The position numbers and the translations under genes are program-made. Shown here piece after piece: positions 1-8,464 of a DNA stretch of 64,000 nt. The first letter of the stretch is position 1; every line of letters starts with the position of its first letter. This stretch comes from JAIBAJ01 sp965284645 (lineage in GTDB: Bacteria; Bacteroidota; Bacteroidia; JAIBAJ01), in contig OZ260106.1 of assembly GCA_965284645.1 (NCBI GenBank), forward strand, positions 3,224,001 through 3,288,000, in the 5' to 3' direction. Below the pieces are notes generated by a model. The model searched no databases, had not been told where the DNA came from, and saw nothing but the letters and a program-made list of their open reading frames with translations.

Positions 1-1
1 T

Positions 2-238
2 TCTTCCGGTCAGCAAATGTCGATCAGCAGCCCCAAATTCAAAGGGATGGACCAAATTTTCGAATACCAAGACAAAGGCCTATACAAATACACTACAGGT
101 ATGTTTTCCACCTTCGCCGAGGCTTTGAAATTCCAGGGATTGGTTCGTAAAGCGGGCTTTTCCGATGCTTTTGTTATCGGCTTTAGCAATGGAAAACGCA
201 TCAGTGTCGACGAGGCTAAAAAAATACTGGGGAAATAA
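2..238 (+). CDS. C-terminal part of a SPOR-like domain protein (5' end outside window)
   Basis: The frame is open from base 2, so the gene starts upstream of the window; the ATG at 17 is probably internal. The visible 78 residues contain the pattern GLYKYTTGMF, then a helix (FAEALKFQGLVRKAG) and FVIGFSNGKRIS. This is the fold pattern of the SPOR-like peptidoglycan-binding module found at the C-terminus of Bacteroidota amidases, OmpA-type and other envelope proteins. The protein ends LGK just after that module, as is usual. What precedes it cannot be seen, so the enzyme type is unknown; an N-acetylmuramoyl-L-alanine amidase is one possibility from family knowledge. A family A repeat follows 24 nt after the stop. 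Confidence 0.6.
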   Translation, partial: SSGQQMSISSPKFKGMDQIFEYQDKGLYKYTTGMFSTFAEALKFQGLVRKAGFSDAFVIGFSNGKRISVDEAKKILGK

Positions 239-261
239 TTTTTTAGTCTTTTCTTTTATTT

Positions 262-403
262 GGCGTGCCCCCTCCGCCTAAAACCAGTTTACCATTAAAT
301 TAACCTTAGTGCTGGGCGTTCGGGTCAGGCTTTCGGCGCTAGTCCTCGGTCTGCTCCGTGCCTCCGCATCCCTGTGGGCTAGACTGCCTCTATCCTTGCC
401 CGG
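262..403 (+). repeat. Family A dispersed intergenic repeat, copy A1
   Basis: The copy begins with a GC-rich box (GGCGTGCCCCCTCCGCC) followed by AAAACCAG. It continues with GGGCGTTCGGGTCAGGC and ends with CTCTATCCTTGCCCGG. The stretch 312-403 (92 nt) is, by eye, identical to the reverse complement of 45319-45410 (copy A5). It lies on the sense strand 24 nt after the stop of the upstream gene. It does not encode a plausible protein. Confidence 0.85.
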
Positions 404-505
404 ACCTCCGTTCCAACGTTTTGCGAGGAAAAGGCTTTTGCTATTCTTTCCCCCTTCCTCCTATGTTTAATGCAAGAAGAAGACTCGAGCTTTTAATAAT
501 TGTTT

Positions 506-683
506 AACCCAGATTACACATTAGAAATCGTAATGAAGCTTTCAAATGCAATAAAGACGAGGGTTTCAGGTTAATTTTTGGGTGAAGGAATAGTAAACTA
601 TTTTGAAGTCAAAAATTGTTCTGAAATCCTTGTATTTGAAGCAGTTGGAAGCTGAAATAGATTTCTAATGCTGAATTTGGGTT
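506..683. mobile_element. MITE-like element with about 23-bp terminal inverted repeats
   Basis: The left end 506-528 begins AACCCAGATTACAC and ends TTAGAAAT. The reverse complement of 661-683 matches it at 19 of 23 positions. The 130 nt between them hold no gene that I can see. The size, lack of coding sequence and imperfect terminal inverted repeats fit a miniature inverted-repeat element. A further direct copy of the same end sequence starts at 696, where element B1 begins. No target-site duplication was convincingly seen. Confidence 0.45.
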
Positions 684-695
684 TAAATTACATTG

Positions 696-859
696 AACCC
701 AGATTACGCATTAGAAATGCATAAACGATTAACCAGTTGTAAATCAATTTGTATGGCCAAATTGATAACAACTGCTATCCCGAAATTTCTTCGGGAGGGG
801 TAAACCCAACTAAATCAAGCAGTTCGGATTAATAAATTCCTATTGATTAATTTGGGTTG
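696..859 (+). repeat. Family B dispersed repeat, copy B1
   Basis: It starts with AACCCAGATTACGCATTAG, contains the block AACCAGTTGTAAATCAATTTG and later AACAACTGCT, AAATCAAGCAGTTCGGATT, and ends TTAATTTGGGTTG. The same order of blocks occurs in reverse orientation at 51567-51939. The ends are loosely inverted copies of each other (AACCCA... / ...TGGGTT). No coding potential was seen. The last bases come within 60 nt of the next gene, so the repeat may overlap its promoter region. Confidence 0.6.
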
Positions 860-917
860 AAAAGGAAAACACAGAGGCTGTACTTTTTTATTTAATTTTA
901 GTCCCTAATCCATTTGT

Positions 918-2288
918 ATGAAACAGTTGTTTTTAGCCTTGGCGCTTGTTGGTTCTCTTAGTGCTCAAAGCCAGTCCACTCTAATGATTGGCAATACCGA
1001 AGTTTATGTCGATACCGTCTTTACCGGACTTGATATTCCTTGGGAAATCCAATTCGATTCGGAGGGACGACTTTGGACAACCGAACGCAAAGGAATTGTG
1101 AGTTGGATTGATCCCGTTTTAAAAACGCGAACCATTGTTTCAAACTTAGCATCTTCAGTTTACCAATCCTCCGAATCTGGCTTGCTTGGCATGGCTTTGC
1201 ATCCTGATTTCCCCAATACCCCCGAAATCTTTCTTGCCTACACTTATGGCAACTTTAATTCTATAAAAGAACGGATTGTTAAATTCAGCTTTGATGGAAC
1301 TACCCTTATTCCGTTAGACACTTTGATCACCGAAATTCCAGGTTATACCTCCCATATTGGTTGCCGCTTGCAATTTTTACCCGATACCACATTATTGGCT
1401 TCTACTGGTGATGCTCAAAACCTAAGCACTCCTCAAAATTTAAATTCAGTAAATGGTAAAATTCTTCGAATGCACACGGATGGAAGCATTCCTGCCGACA
1501 ATCCCTTTCCAAACAGTCTTGTTTATTCTTATGGCCACCGCAATGTACAAGGTATTCTCAGTGCACCCAATGGAATTGTTTACCTATCTGAACACGGCAA
1601 CACCACCGACGACGAGTTTCAAATACTTGAAATGGGCAGAAATTATGGCTGGCCCGATGTAGAAGGCTTTTGCGACCTCACAGCTGAGCAAACTTTTTGC
1701 AGTGCCAACAATGTAAAAGAACCCCTAACCCAATGGACCCCAACCATTGCTCCTTCCGATTTGGTATGGTACGATAATCCTGACTTTCCGGAATGGGATG
1801 GAAAAATCCTTTTGTCTATTTTAAAAGGCAAACGTTTAATTGCCATCGAATTAAGTGAAGATGGCACCCAATTCATTAGCCAAACTACTTACCTAAACAA
1901 TACCTTTGGTAGGCTGCGGGATATTTGTATTGGCCCCAACCGCGAAATTTATTTGGCCACCAATGGACAAACCTACTCCAACTCAACACCAAACACCCAT
2001 AGCATCATTCGCCTAACCCCAACGGTTCCAATCCATGTAGGTGAAAGTAAAAATCAAGCCATAAAAATTAGTCCGAATCCTGTAAACGAATTCCTTCAAA
2101 TAGAATCAAGGCAACAAGAATTGGGCAAGACCTATCAGATAAAAGACCTAAGCGGTCGTGTATTTCTTCAAGGCCTTTTGGAAGGTTCGAAACAAACCAT
2201 TGCAACAGACTTGCTCCCAAAAGGAATGTATTTCTTAAGCATTCTGGGTCAGGAAAACAACCTGAACACCTTGAAGTTTGTCAAATAG
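918..2288 (+). CDS. Secreted PQQ-type glucose/sorbosone dehydrogenase with T9SS sorting domain
   Basis: The 456-aa protein has a signal peptide (residues 1-17, ending around SAQSQ). A six-bladed-propeller soluble sugar dehydrogenase domain follows (about 25-365). Family marks include DIPWEIQFD, GLLGMALHPDF, the His in TSHIG (H146, candidate catalytic base by analogy with soluble PQQ glucose dehydrogenase), GKILRMHTDG, YGHRNVQG and LSEHG. The last 80 residues (ISPNPVNEFLQIES ... GMYFLSI) are a type A T9SS C-terminal domain, so the enzyme is probably exported across the outer membrane. Substrate and cofactor are inferred from the family only. It stands alone and converges on der, with 26 nt between the two stops. 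Confidence 0.88.
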   Translation: MKQLFLALALVGSLSAQSQSTLMIGNTEVYVDTVFTGLDIPWEIQFDSEGRLWTTERKGIVSWIDPVLKTRTIVSNLASSVYQSSESGLLGMALHPDFPNTPEIFLAYTYGNFNSIKERIVKFSFDGTTLIPLDTLITEIPGYTSHIGCRLQFLPDTTLLASTGDAQNLSTPQNLNSVNGKILRMHTDGSIPADNPFPNSLVYSYGHRNVQGILSAPNGIVYLSEHGNTTDDEFQILEMGRNYGWPDVEGFCDLTAEQTFCSANNVKEPLTQWTPTIAPSDLVWYDNPDFPEWDGKILLSILKGKRLIAIELSEDGTQFISQTTYLNNTFGRLRDICIGPNREIYLATNGQTYSNSTPNTHSIIRLTPTVPIHVGESKNQAIKISPNPVNEFLQIESRQQELGKTYQIKDLSGRVFLQGLLEGSKQTIATDLLPKGMYFLSILGQENNLNTLKFVK

Positions 2289-2314
2289 CTGTAGTGATTC
2301 TCCAGCGATTGGGC

Positions 2315-3619
2315 TTATTTCTTGCGCATGAAAATAGAAATCGGCACTCCACTGAAATCAAATTCCGTACGTAGTTTATTTTCAAGGAAACGCTTATAGG
2401 AATCATTCACATACTGCGGCAAATTGCAGAAAAAGGCAAAGGCAGGATAGTGCATGGGTAATTGAGCCACGAATTTGATTTTCACATACTTCCCTTTAAT
2501 AGCAGGAGGTGGGTTGTTTTCAATTATAGGCAGAATAAAATCATTTAGTTTTGAACCCGGAATGCGTCGGTTACGGTTTTCATACACCTGCATAGCCGTT
2601 TCCAGCGCTTTGTGAATCCTTTGTTTAGTTAAGGCCGAAACAAACAAAATCGGTACATCCTTAAAAGGTGCAATACGTTCTCTTATAATTTCTTCGTATT
2701 CCTTGGTTGTTTTATGGTCCTTTTCAACCAAATCCCATTTGTTTACCAAAATAACTGCCCCTCGATTGTTTTTCTGAATCAGACCAAAAATACTCAAGTC
2801 TTGCGCTTCGATACCTTCTTGGGCATCAATCATTAAAACACAGACATCACTTTCTTCGATAGCCCGAATGGAACGCATCACAGAAAAGAATTCCAAATCT
2901 TCCTTCACTTTGGCCTTTTTTCGAATTCCGGCGGTATCCACCAACATAAAATCAAAACCGAATTTTTGGTAACGAGTATGGATACTGTCGCGAGTTGTAC
3001 CGGCAATAGGTGTTACAATATTCCTTTCCTCACCTATCAAGGCATTGGCCAAAGAGGATTTTCCAACATTAGGCCTACCAACAATGGTGATTTTTGGAAT
3101 TCCGCTGATATCTTCTTCCACCACTGTTGGTAATTGCTTTACCACTTCGTCCAATAAATCACCTGTACCACTTCCGTTGCTGGATGAGATACAGAAATAT
3201 TCGCCAAGTCCAAGCGCGTAAAACTCCACGGCATCTGCTGCTTGGGCATAATTATCGATTTTATTGACAACCAAAATCACCGGTTTCTTCGATTTTCGAA
3301 GCATTTGGGCAATCGTATTTTCAATATCGTTTAGGCCATCATGCACGTCTACTAAAAAAAGAATCAAATTGGATTCATCCACGGCCAATTCAACCTGTTT
3401 GCGAATCTCATGTTCGAAAATATCATCACTTCCTTCGGCATAGCCACCGGTATCGATAACCGAAAACTCGATTCCGTTCCATTCCGCTTTTCCATAGTTT
3501 CGGTCCCGAGTTACCCCAGCAGTTTCGTCTGTAATGGCTTTACGTGTTCCAGTAAGCCTATTAAACAAGGTAGATTTCCCAACATTTGGGCGTCCAACAA
3601 TAGCAACAATATTTCCCAT
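2315..3619 (-). CDS. der: Ribosome biogenesis GTPase Der (EngA)
   Basis: Der has two tandem G domains that assist maturation of the large ribosomal subunit. The 434-aa product shows G1 motif GRPNVGKS twice (residues 9-16 and again near 185), DTGG and DTAG switch motifs, NKID and NKWD specificity motifs, and a C-terminal KH-like domain (about 350-434) ending in RKK. Length is usual. An upstream in-frame Met would add 21 residues, but the start at 3619 is preferred: it gives the classic N-terminus MGNIVAIVGRP, it has a purine-rich AAGGGAAG just upstream, and the -7 box at 3641-3648 lies inside the longer frame. It is transcribed divergently from hldD. Confidence 0.96.
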   Translation of the reverse strand: MGNIVAIVGRPNVGKSTLFNRLTGTRKAITDETAGVTRDRNYGKAEWNGIEFSVIDTGGYAEGSDDIFEHEIRKQVELAVDESNLILFLVDVHDGLNDIENTIAQMLRKSKKPVILVVNKIDNYAQAADAVEFYALGLGEYFCISSSNGSGTGDLLDEVVKQLPTVVEEDISGIPKITIVGRPNVGKSSLANALIGEERNIVTPIAGTTRDSIHTRYQKFGFDFMLVDTAGIRKKAKVKEDLEFFSVMRSIRAIEESDVCVLMIDAQEGIEAQDLSIFGLIQKNNRGAVILVNKWDLVEKDHKTTKEYEEIIRERIAPFKDVPILFVSALTKQRIHKALETAMQVYENRNRRIPGSKLNDFILPIIENNPPPAIKGKYVKIKFVAQLPMHYPAFAFFCNLPQYVNDSYKRFLENKLRTEFDFSGVPISIFMRKK

Positions 3620-3640
3620 AACTTCCCTTTTTAAGGGCCG

Positions 3641-3648
3641 CAAAGATA
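3641..3648 (-). promoter_or_regulatory. Promoter -7 box of der
   Basis: On the minus strand this reads TATCTTTG, a perfect match to the Bacteroidota -7 consensus TAnnTTTG, about 21 nt before the der start codon. It supports the shorter der start. No clear -33 TTTG was found at the expected distance. Confidence 0.6.
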
Positions 3649-3730
3649 GCATTAGCAGGGAATATTCGTGTTTAGTTAGCAAGCTAAGGAAAAAGCCTTG
3701 CGCAAACCCCTGCTATTGCTCAATTCTCAT

Positions 3731-3738
3731 TACCTTAG
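3731..3738 (+). promoter_or_regulatory. Promoter -7 box of the hldD-porZ-recO operon
   Basis: TACCTTAG matches TAnnTTTG at 7 of 8 positions and ends 12 nt before the hldD start codon. This predicts a leader of only a few nucleotides. Confidence 0.45.
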
Positions 3739-3750
3739 CCCCCACAAAAT

Positions 3751-4716
3751 ATGATAGTAATTACAGGCGCTGCAGGTTTTATAGGCAGCTATTTAGTCGG
3801 ATATTTGAACCAGCAAGGTCGGGAAGACTTGGTATTGGTGGATGATTTTTCAAGAAAAGACAAGGAAAGCAATTATATTTCCAAAAAATACCATAGCCTA
3901 ATCGATCGGGAGCAATTCTTTGATTTTCTAGCCAATAAGGGGACAGAAATAGAATTCATTTTTCATTTAGGTGCACGAACTGATACCACCGAGAAGGATG
4001 AAGCCATTTTTAATATATTGAACTTAGCGTATTCAAAACAAGTTTGGAAATTTTGTGTTGAAAACAAATGTCCACTGGTGTACGCCTCGTCGGCCGCAAC
4101 TTATGGCTTAGGTGAATTTGGTTTTGATGATTCGGATTCCATTTCAGTTAAACTAAAACCACTAAACCCTTATGGAGATTCCAAACAGCGTTTCGACCTG
4201 TGGGTATTGGAACAAAAGGAACATCCTCCATTTTGGGCAGGTTTGAAATTCTTCAATGTTTTTGGTCCGAATGAATACCATAAAGGACGAATGGCATCGG
4301 TTCCTTTTCACATTTTCAATACCTTGAAAGCCGGAAATCCAGTAAAACTGTTTCGTTCACATAAGCCAGGAATTAAGGACGGCGAGCAAAAGCGAGATTT
4401 CATTTATGTAAAAGATTTGGCCAAGGTTTGTGTTTTCCTCTTTCAAAACCGCCACCATTCAGGCATTTACAATTTAGGCACGGGCCAGGCCAGAACCTTT
4501 TATGATTTGGCATTGGCCTGCTTTTCATCCTTGAATCTTGAACCTACAATTGACTTTATCGACACACCTGAAGATATACGAGAAACCTACCAATATTTCA
4601 CCCAGGCCGATATACGAAAATTGAGACAAATCGGCTTTACCGACACCTTTACATCCTTAGAAGAGGGCATTTTTGATTATTATCGTTTTTATTTAAGTGT
4701 TGGTAACTATTTTTAA
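3751..4716 (+). CDS. hldD: ADP-L-glycero-D-manno-heptose 6-epimerase
   Basis: This epimerase makes ADP-L-glycero-D-manno-heptose, a core sugar of lipopolysaccharide, in the cytoplasm. It is an extended short-chain dehydrogenase of 321 aa. An NAD(P)-binding GxxGxxG (GAAGFIG) lies at the N-terminus, followed by the family string YASSAATYG, the catalytic YxxxK in YGDSK, KFFNVFGPNEYHKG, RDFIYVKD and NLGTGQARTF. These match the E. coli enzyme closely in order and spacing. The other heptose genes (gmhA, hldE, gmhB) are not in the window. It is the first gene of a tight operon; the porZ-like gene starts 6 nt after its stop. Confidence 0.93.
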   Translation: MIVITGAAGFIGSYLVGYLNQQGREDLVLVDDFSRKDKESNYISKKYHSLIDREQFFDFLANKGTEIEFIFHLGARTDTTEKDEAIFNILNLAYSKQVWKFCVENKCPLVYASSAATYGLGEFGFDDSDSISVKLKPLNPYGDSKQRFDLWVLEQKEHPPFWAGLKFFNVFGPNEYHKGRMASVPFHIFNTLKAGNPVKLFRSHKPGIKDGEQKRDFIYVKDLAKVCVFLFQNRHHSGIYNLGTGQARTFYDLALACFSSLNLEPTIDFIDTPEDIRETYQYFTQADIRKLRQIGFTDTFTSLEEGIFDYYRFYLSVGNYF

Positions 4717-4722
4717 CCCTTT

Positions 4723-7128
4723 ATGGAAGCTCACAATAACTTATTCAAATTTGCGTTTGCGGGGCTCAAAAACTGCTTTTCCATGACACGTAAGTGCTTA
4801 GCTACAAATTTATCTCTTTCGTTTACCTTATTGGTATTCATTTCTCAATGTTTTTCGCAAGGAATTGCCATAGGACAATGGAGAGACCACCTACCCTATT
4901 CACAAGGGCGAACCGTGGCTGCTGCTGGTAAAAAAATCTACTATGCCAGCCGTTCGGGTATGTTCACTTACGACATCCAAACCCAAGAGCTTGAAAGATT
5001 GTCAAAGATTAACGGGCTTTCTGATATCGGAATCAGCAGAATTCAATACGATACAAAAAATCAATGTTTGGTTATTGCCTATGAAGATGCCAACATCGAC
5101 CTAATAAAATCGGAAGGCATTATCAATGTCAATGATATTGCACGTAAAAATATTCCCGGCGATAAATCCATTTACGATATCACCATTCACGATGGGTTCG
5201 CTTACCTATCCTGCGGATTTGGGGTGGTCCTTTTAGATTTAAAGAAAAATGAAATTAAGGATACCTATATTATCGGTCCGAATGGGAATGGATTAGCCAT
5301 CAACGCTACATCTATAGGAAATAACTCCATTTTTGCCTGCACAGGTAGTGGTATTTACCAAGCAAGCTTAGTTGGTACCAACCTTTCCGATTATAATAAT
5401 TGGACCTTGGTTGAAGGATTGCCTGTTACCTCCTTTTCGAGTTGCGCTTGGTTTGAAAACACCTTGTATGCTGGTAAAAATTACAACCTTACCAATGTTA
5501 CCGATACCTTATTTGTTTTGAAAAATGGTAATTTAGAAAAAAGATCCTTTCCATTTTTCACCTTCAAGGGTTTAGAACCTTTGGAAAACAAGCTAATTGT
5601 AACTTCTTCAGGGGGCTTTTTTATCATTAAAGGGGATACCGTTTCCGAAAATTTCTACACCTATGGCGACCAATATTTTATGTACCCAAGCGAAGTATGC
5701 TTTACTTCTGATGGAAATTATTGGATTGCAGATGAATTAAATGGATTGATGAGGGCTTCCAGTAATTACAATTTTAGTTTTATTAGTATGAATGGACCAA
5801 CTTCGGCCTTTAGTTATGCCATGGATGCCTATCAGGGAAATCTATTGGTGGCTGGAGGTTTGGTAAATGCAAGTTGGGAAAACCAATATAAAATTGAAGG
5901 AATTTTTGCTTTCAAAGATGAAACATGGTCTCAATTTCCAGGGGGAGTTCATATTTTAGGAACAGACACTTACGATATCCGGGATGTATTAGATGTTCAA
6001 ATTGACCGAAACGATCCAAGTCATTTTTTTGCTGCTAGTTATTTAACCGGATTGGCTGAATATAAAGATAATGAATTGGTGAAAGTTTACAATGATGCTA
6101 ATTCCTCGCTTCAAAACATTTATGTTACCTCCGTAAAGGCGGTTAGAACTTCTGGTTTAGCGCAAGATGCCGATGGGAATCTTTGGGTAAGCAATTCACA
6201 ATGCACCCGACCATTGAGTGTCAGAAAGCCAGATGGTACTTGGAAATCTTTTTTCCTTGGTGCCAATTTACAAAACCAATATGTGGGTGATTTAGTAGTC
6301 GATGATTGGGGAACCAAATGGATTATCCTTCCAAGAGGCGGTGGAATAGCCGTTTTTAATGAAAACAACACGCTGGATAATACCACTGATGATGATTATA
6401 AAAAACTAACTACTTCCATTGGTCAAGGAGGCTTACCTAGTACCCAGGTTAATACAATCGCCAAAGACAAAGAAGGTGAAATATGGGTGGGCTGTGATCA
6501 AGGTATTTTTGTATTCTATTCACCTGGCGATGTTTTTGGAAATTCTCCAACGGATGCCCAACAAATCCTAGTTACACAAGATAGTATTGCAAATTACCTT
6601 TTGGAATCAGAAACCGTTACCAGCATTGCCGTTGACGGTGCGAATAGAAAATGGATAGGTACACAAAAAGCCGGGGTGTTTTTGATGAGTGCCGATGGAA
6701 CACAAGAAATATTGCATTTCAATGAAGAAAATAGTCCTTTATTTTCAAATGAAATTGTATCCATTTGTATTAATGATCTAACTGGTGAAGTTTTCTTTAT
6801 TACTGGAAAAGGAATTATTTCATACCGAGGTGAGGCTACTGAAGGAGTGGAGGAAATAGACAAAAAACAAGTTTATGCTTACCCCAACCCTGTTAGACCC
6901 GGTTATGAAGGCAAAATAGCCATTAAAGGCCTAACTCCAAATGCGGATGTTAAAATTACCGATGCCAGTGGCGAATTGGTTTATGCCACAACTGCACTAG
7001 GTGGACAGGCCATTTGGGACGGAATTACAACGGAAGGGAAAAGAGCCCTTACTGGCATTTATTTGGTATTCTCCACTGATGAAACAGGAAAACAAACTGT
7101 GGTGACCAAAATAATGTTGATGAATTAA
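4723..7128 (+). CDS. porZ: PorZ-like T9SS two-propeller protein with C-terminal sorting domain
   Basis: This is an 801-aa exported protein. After a hydrophobic signal segment (LSLSFTLLVFISQCFSQG) comes the PorZ-type opening IGQWRDHLPYSQGR, then repeated beta-propeller blades with strings such as KIYYASRSGMF, SKINGLSD, GNYWIADE, GNLWVSN, GEIWVGCDQGIF and RKWIGTQKAGVFLM, as in regulator-propeller families. The C-terminus (YAYPNPVRPGYEGK ... TGIYLVF) is a type A T9SS sorting domain. In Porphyromonas, PorZ is part of the surface attachment complex of T9SS. Position between hldD and recO, 5 nt before recO, fits the usual neighbourhood. The start is uncertain: an internal ATG at 4783 gives a more normal signal peptide than the one at 4723. 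Confidence 0.8.
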   Translation: MEAHNNLFKFAFAGLKNCFSMTRKCLATNLSLSFTLLVFISQCFSQGIAIGQWRDHLPYSQGRTVAAAGKKIYYASRSGMFTYDIQTQELERLSKINGLSDIGISRIQYDTKNQCLVIAYEDANIDLIKSEGIINVNDIARKNIPGDKSIYDITIHDGFAYLSCGFGVVLLDLKKNEIKDTYIIGPNGNGLAINATSIGNNSIFACTGSGIYQASLVGTNLSDYNNWTLVEGLPVTSFSSCAWFENTLYAGKNYNLTNVTDTLFVLKNGNLEKRSFPFFTFKGLEPLENKLIVTSSGGFFIIKGDTVSENFYTYGDQYFMYPSEVCFTSDGNYWIADELNGLMRASSNYNFSFISMNGPTSAFSYAMDAYQGNLLVAGGLVNASWENQYKIEGIFAFKDETWSQFPGGVHILGTDTYDIRDVLDVQIDRNDPSHFFAASYLTGLAEYKDNELVKVYNDANSSLQNIYVTSVKAVRTSGLAQDADGNLWVSNSQCTRPLSVRKPDGTWKSFFLGANLQNQYVGDLVVDDWGTKWIILPRGGGIAVFNENNTLDNTTDDDYKKLTTSIGQGGLPSTQVNTIAKDKEGEIWVGCDQGIFVFYSPGDVFGNSPTDAQQILVTQDSIANYLLESETVTSIAVDGANRKWIGTQKAGVFLMSADGTQEILHFNEENSPLFSNEIVSICINDLTGEVFFITGKGIISYRGEATEGVEEIDKKQVYAYPNPVRPGYEGKIAIKGLTPNADVKITDASGELVYATTALGGQAIWDGITTEGKRALTGIYLVFSTDETGKQTVVTKIMLMN

Positions 7129-7133
7129 TAGGT

Positions 7134-7835
7134 ATGTTAACGAAAACCAAAGCCATTGTTCTTGGCACCACCCGTTATTTGGGAAATTTGGTTTTGGTGA
7201 AAATGTATTCAGAAAATAAAGGACAAAGCATTTACATTCATAAAGGAGGCCGCAAAAATCAAACGGCCTTTATTCCACTGAATTTGGTGGAAATAATCAT
7301 AGAAGAAAAAGACACTCGTAACCTACAGAAATTAAAAGAGACCACGGTTCTAAATGGTTTTGATAAAATCTATTTGGATCCTGAGAAATCGGCCATTGCC
7401 TTGTTCGTTACTGAATTAATTCTAAAAGTAGTTAAAGAAGAAGAAGGAAATAAAGCCTTATTTGACTATTTGGTTGAAAGCATTGAAAAATTAAATTCAA
7501 CCACAGTGGATACCAAAACCTTTCATCTTTTCTTCCTTATTGGGCTCAGCCAATTTGCCGGATTTTATCCATCTGGACAGCATACCAGTTCCGATCCATT
7601 GTTTGATTTAAGAGAGGGCAAATTTTGTTCGGCCTATCCGCCTCATCCCTATTTCCTAGAGGGTAGTGCGAGTGAGTCGCTTGGAAAACTGAAGGATTGT
7701 TTTGAATTGAACACTACTTTTGACATTAGCATTTCTGATCGAAGGGCGCTATTATCGGCACTTACTGATTATTTCAGACTTCATTTGCCAGGTATGGTGG
7801 ATATGAAATCACACTTAGTTTTGCAGGAGGTTTAA
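7134..7835 (+). CDS. recO: DNA repair protein RecO
   Basis: RecO helps load RecA on SSB-coated single strands in the RecFOR pathway. The 233-aa product has the RecO N-terminal OB-fold (MLTKTKAIVLGTTRYLGNL ... IYIHKGG) and a helical C-terminal domain with the weakly conserved FFLIGLSQFAGFYPS and FDLREGKF region where other RecO proteins have zinc cysteines. As in many Bacteroidota the full Cys4 zinc site is not visible; I see only C170 and C190-like isolated cysteines. It follows the porZ-like gene by 5 nt and is probably co-transcribed. Confidence 0.88.
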   Translation: MLTKTKAIVLGTTRYLGNLVLVKMYSENKGQSIYIHKGGRKNQTAFIPLNLVEIIIEEKDTRNLQKLKETTVLNGFDKIYLDPEKSAIALFVTELILKVVKEEEGNKALFDYLVESIEKLNSTTVDTKTFHLFFLIGLSQFAGFYPSGQHTSSDPLFDLREGKFCSAYPPHPYFLEGSASESLGKLKDCFELNTTFDISISDRRALLSALTDYFRLHLPGMVDMKSHLVLQEV

Positions 7836-7878
7836 TTCACAAAAAGATTTAAGATTTAATTTCAAACCGTGTAAATTG

Positions 7879-7886
7879 TATTTTTG
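7879..7886 (+). promoter_or_regulatory. Promoter -7 box of the thioredoxin-like gene
   Basis: TATTTTTG is a perfect TAnnTTTG match, 11 nt before the start codon and inside the 62-nt gap after recO. It suggests separate transcription from the hldD operon. Confidence 0.5.
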
Positions 7887-7897
7887 CTTATCTAACT

Positions 7898-8464
7898 ATG
7901 AACAAGACATCCTTTTTAATCGCAGCAGTAGCCATTGGATTTATCGGCTTTGGCTTTACTAAAAATACCACTACAGACTCCAATTCAACCAAAGTTGAAA
8001 CCAATCAAACAACGGTTGGATTGAATGTTGGGAACAAAGCCCCCGATTTGAAATATAAAAGTCCATCAGGTAAAGAAATTGCCCTTTCCTCCCTAAAAGG
8101 AAAAGTAGTTTTGATTGATTTTTGGGCAAGTTGGTGCGGACCTTGTCGAATGGAAAATCCAAATGTTGTTTCAGCTTACACTAAGTTCAAGGATAAGAAA
8201 TTCAAAAATGGTAAAGGTTTTACTATCTACGGTGTTTCGTTGGACAAGGATAAAACTAGTTGGGAGACAGCCATACAACGTGATGGACTAGTTTGGGAAA
8301 ATCATGTAAGCGATTTAGGTTGGTGGAATTCTGAAGCTGCTCGTATTTATGGTGTTCAATCCATACCAACCAATTTCCTTTTAGATGGAAACGGAATTAT
8401 TGTTGCCAAAAATTTACGTGGCGATAACCTACACGCTGAAATTCAAAAATTGGTAGTCAATTAG
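7898..8464 (+). CDS. TlpA/ResA-like periplasmic thiol-disulfide oxidoreductase
   Basis: The 188-aa protein has an N-terminal signal or anchor segment (residues 5-20). A Ser/Thr/Asn-rich linker follows, and then an AhpC/TSA-thioredoxin fold starting at VGNKAPDLKY. The redox motif WCGPC has its cysteines at positions 80 and 83, and the cis-Pro region is IPTNFLL. Such proteins reduce or shuffle disulfides, or feed cytochrome c maturation in the periplasm; the partner is unknown here. The C-terminus overlaps the convergent lpxD by 4 nt (8461-8464), an unusually tight tail-to-tail arrangement with no room for a bidirectional terminator. Confidence 0.85.
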   Translation: MNKTSFLIAAVAIGFIGFGFTKNTTTDSNSTKVETNQTTVGLNVGNKAPDLKYKSPSGKEIALSSLKGKVVLIDFWASWCGPCRMENPNVVSAYTKFKDKKFKNGKGFTIYGVSLDKDKTSWETAIQRDGLVWENHVSDLGWWNSEAARIYGVQSIPTNFLLDGNGIIVAKNLRGDNLHAEIQKLVVN

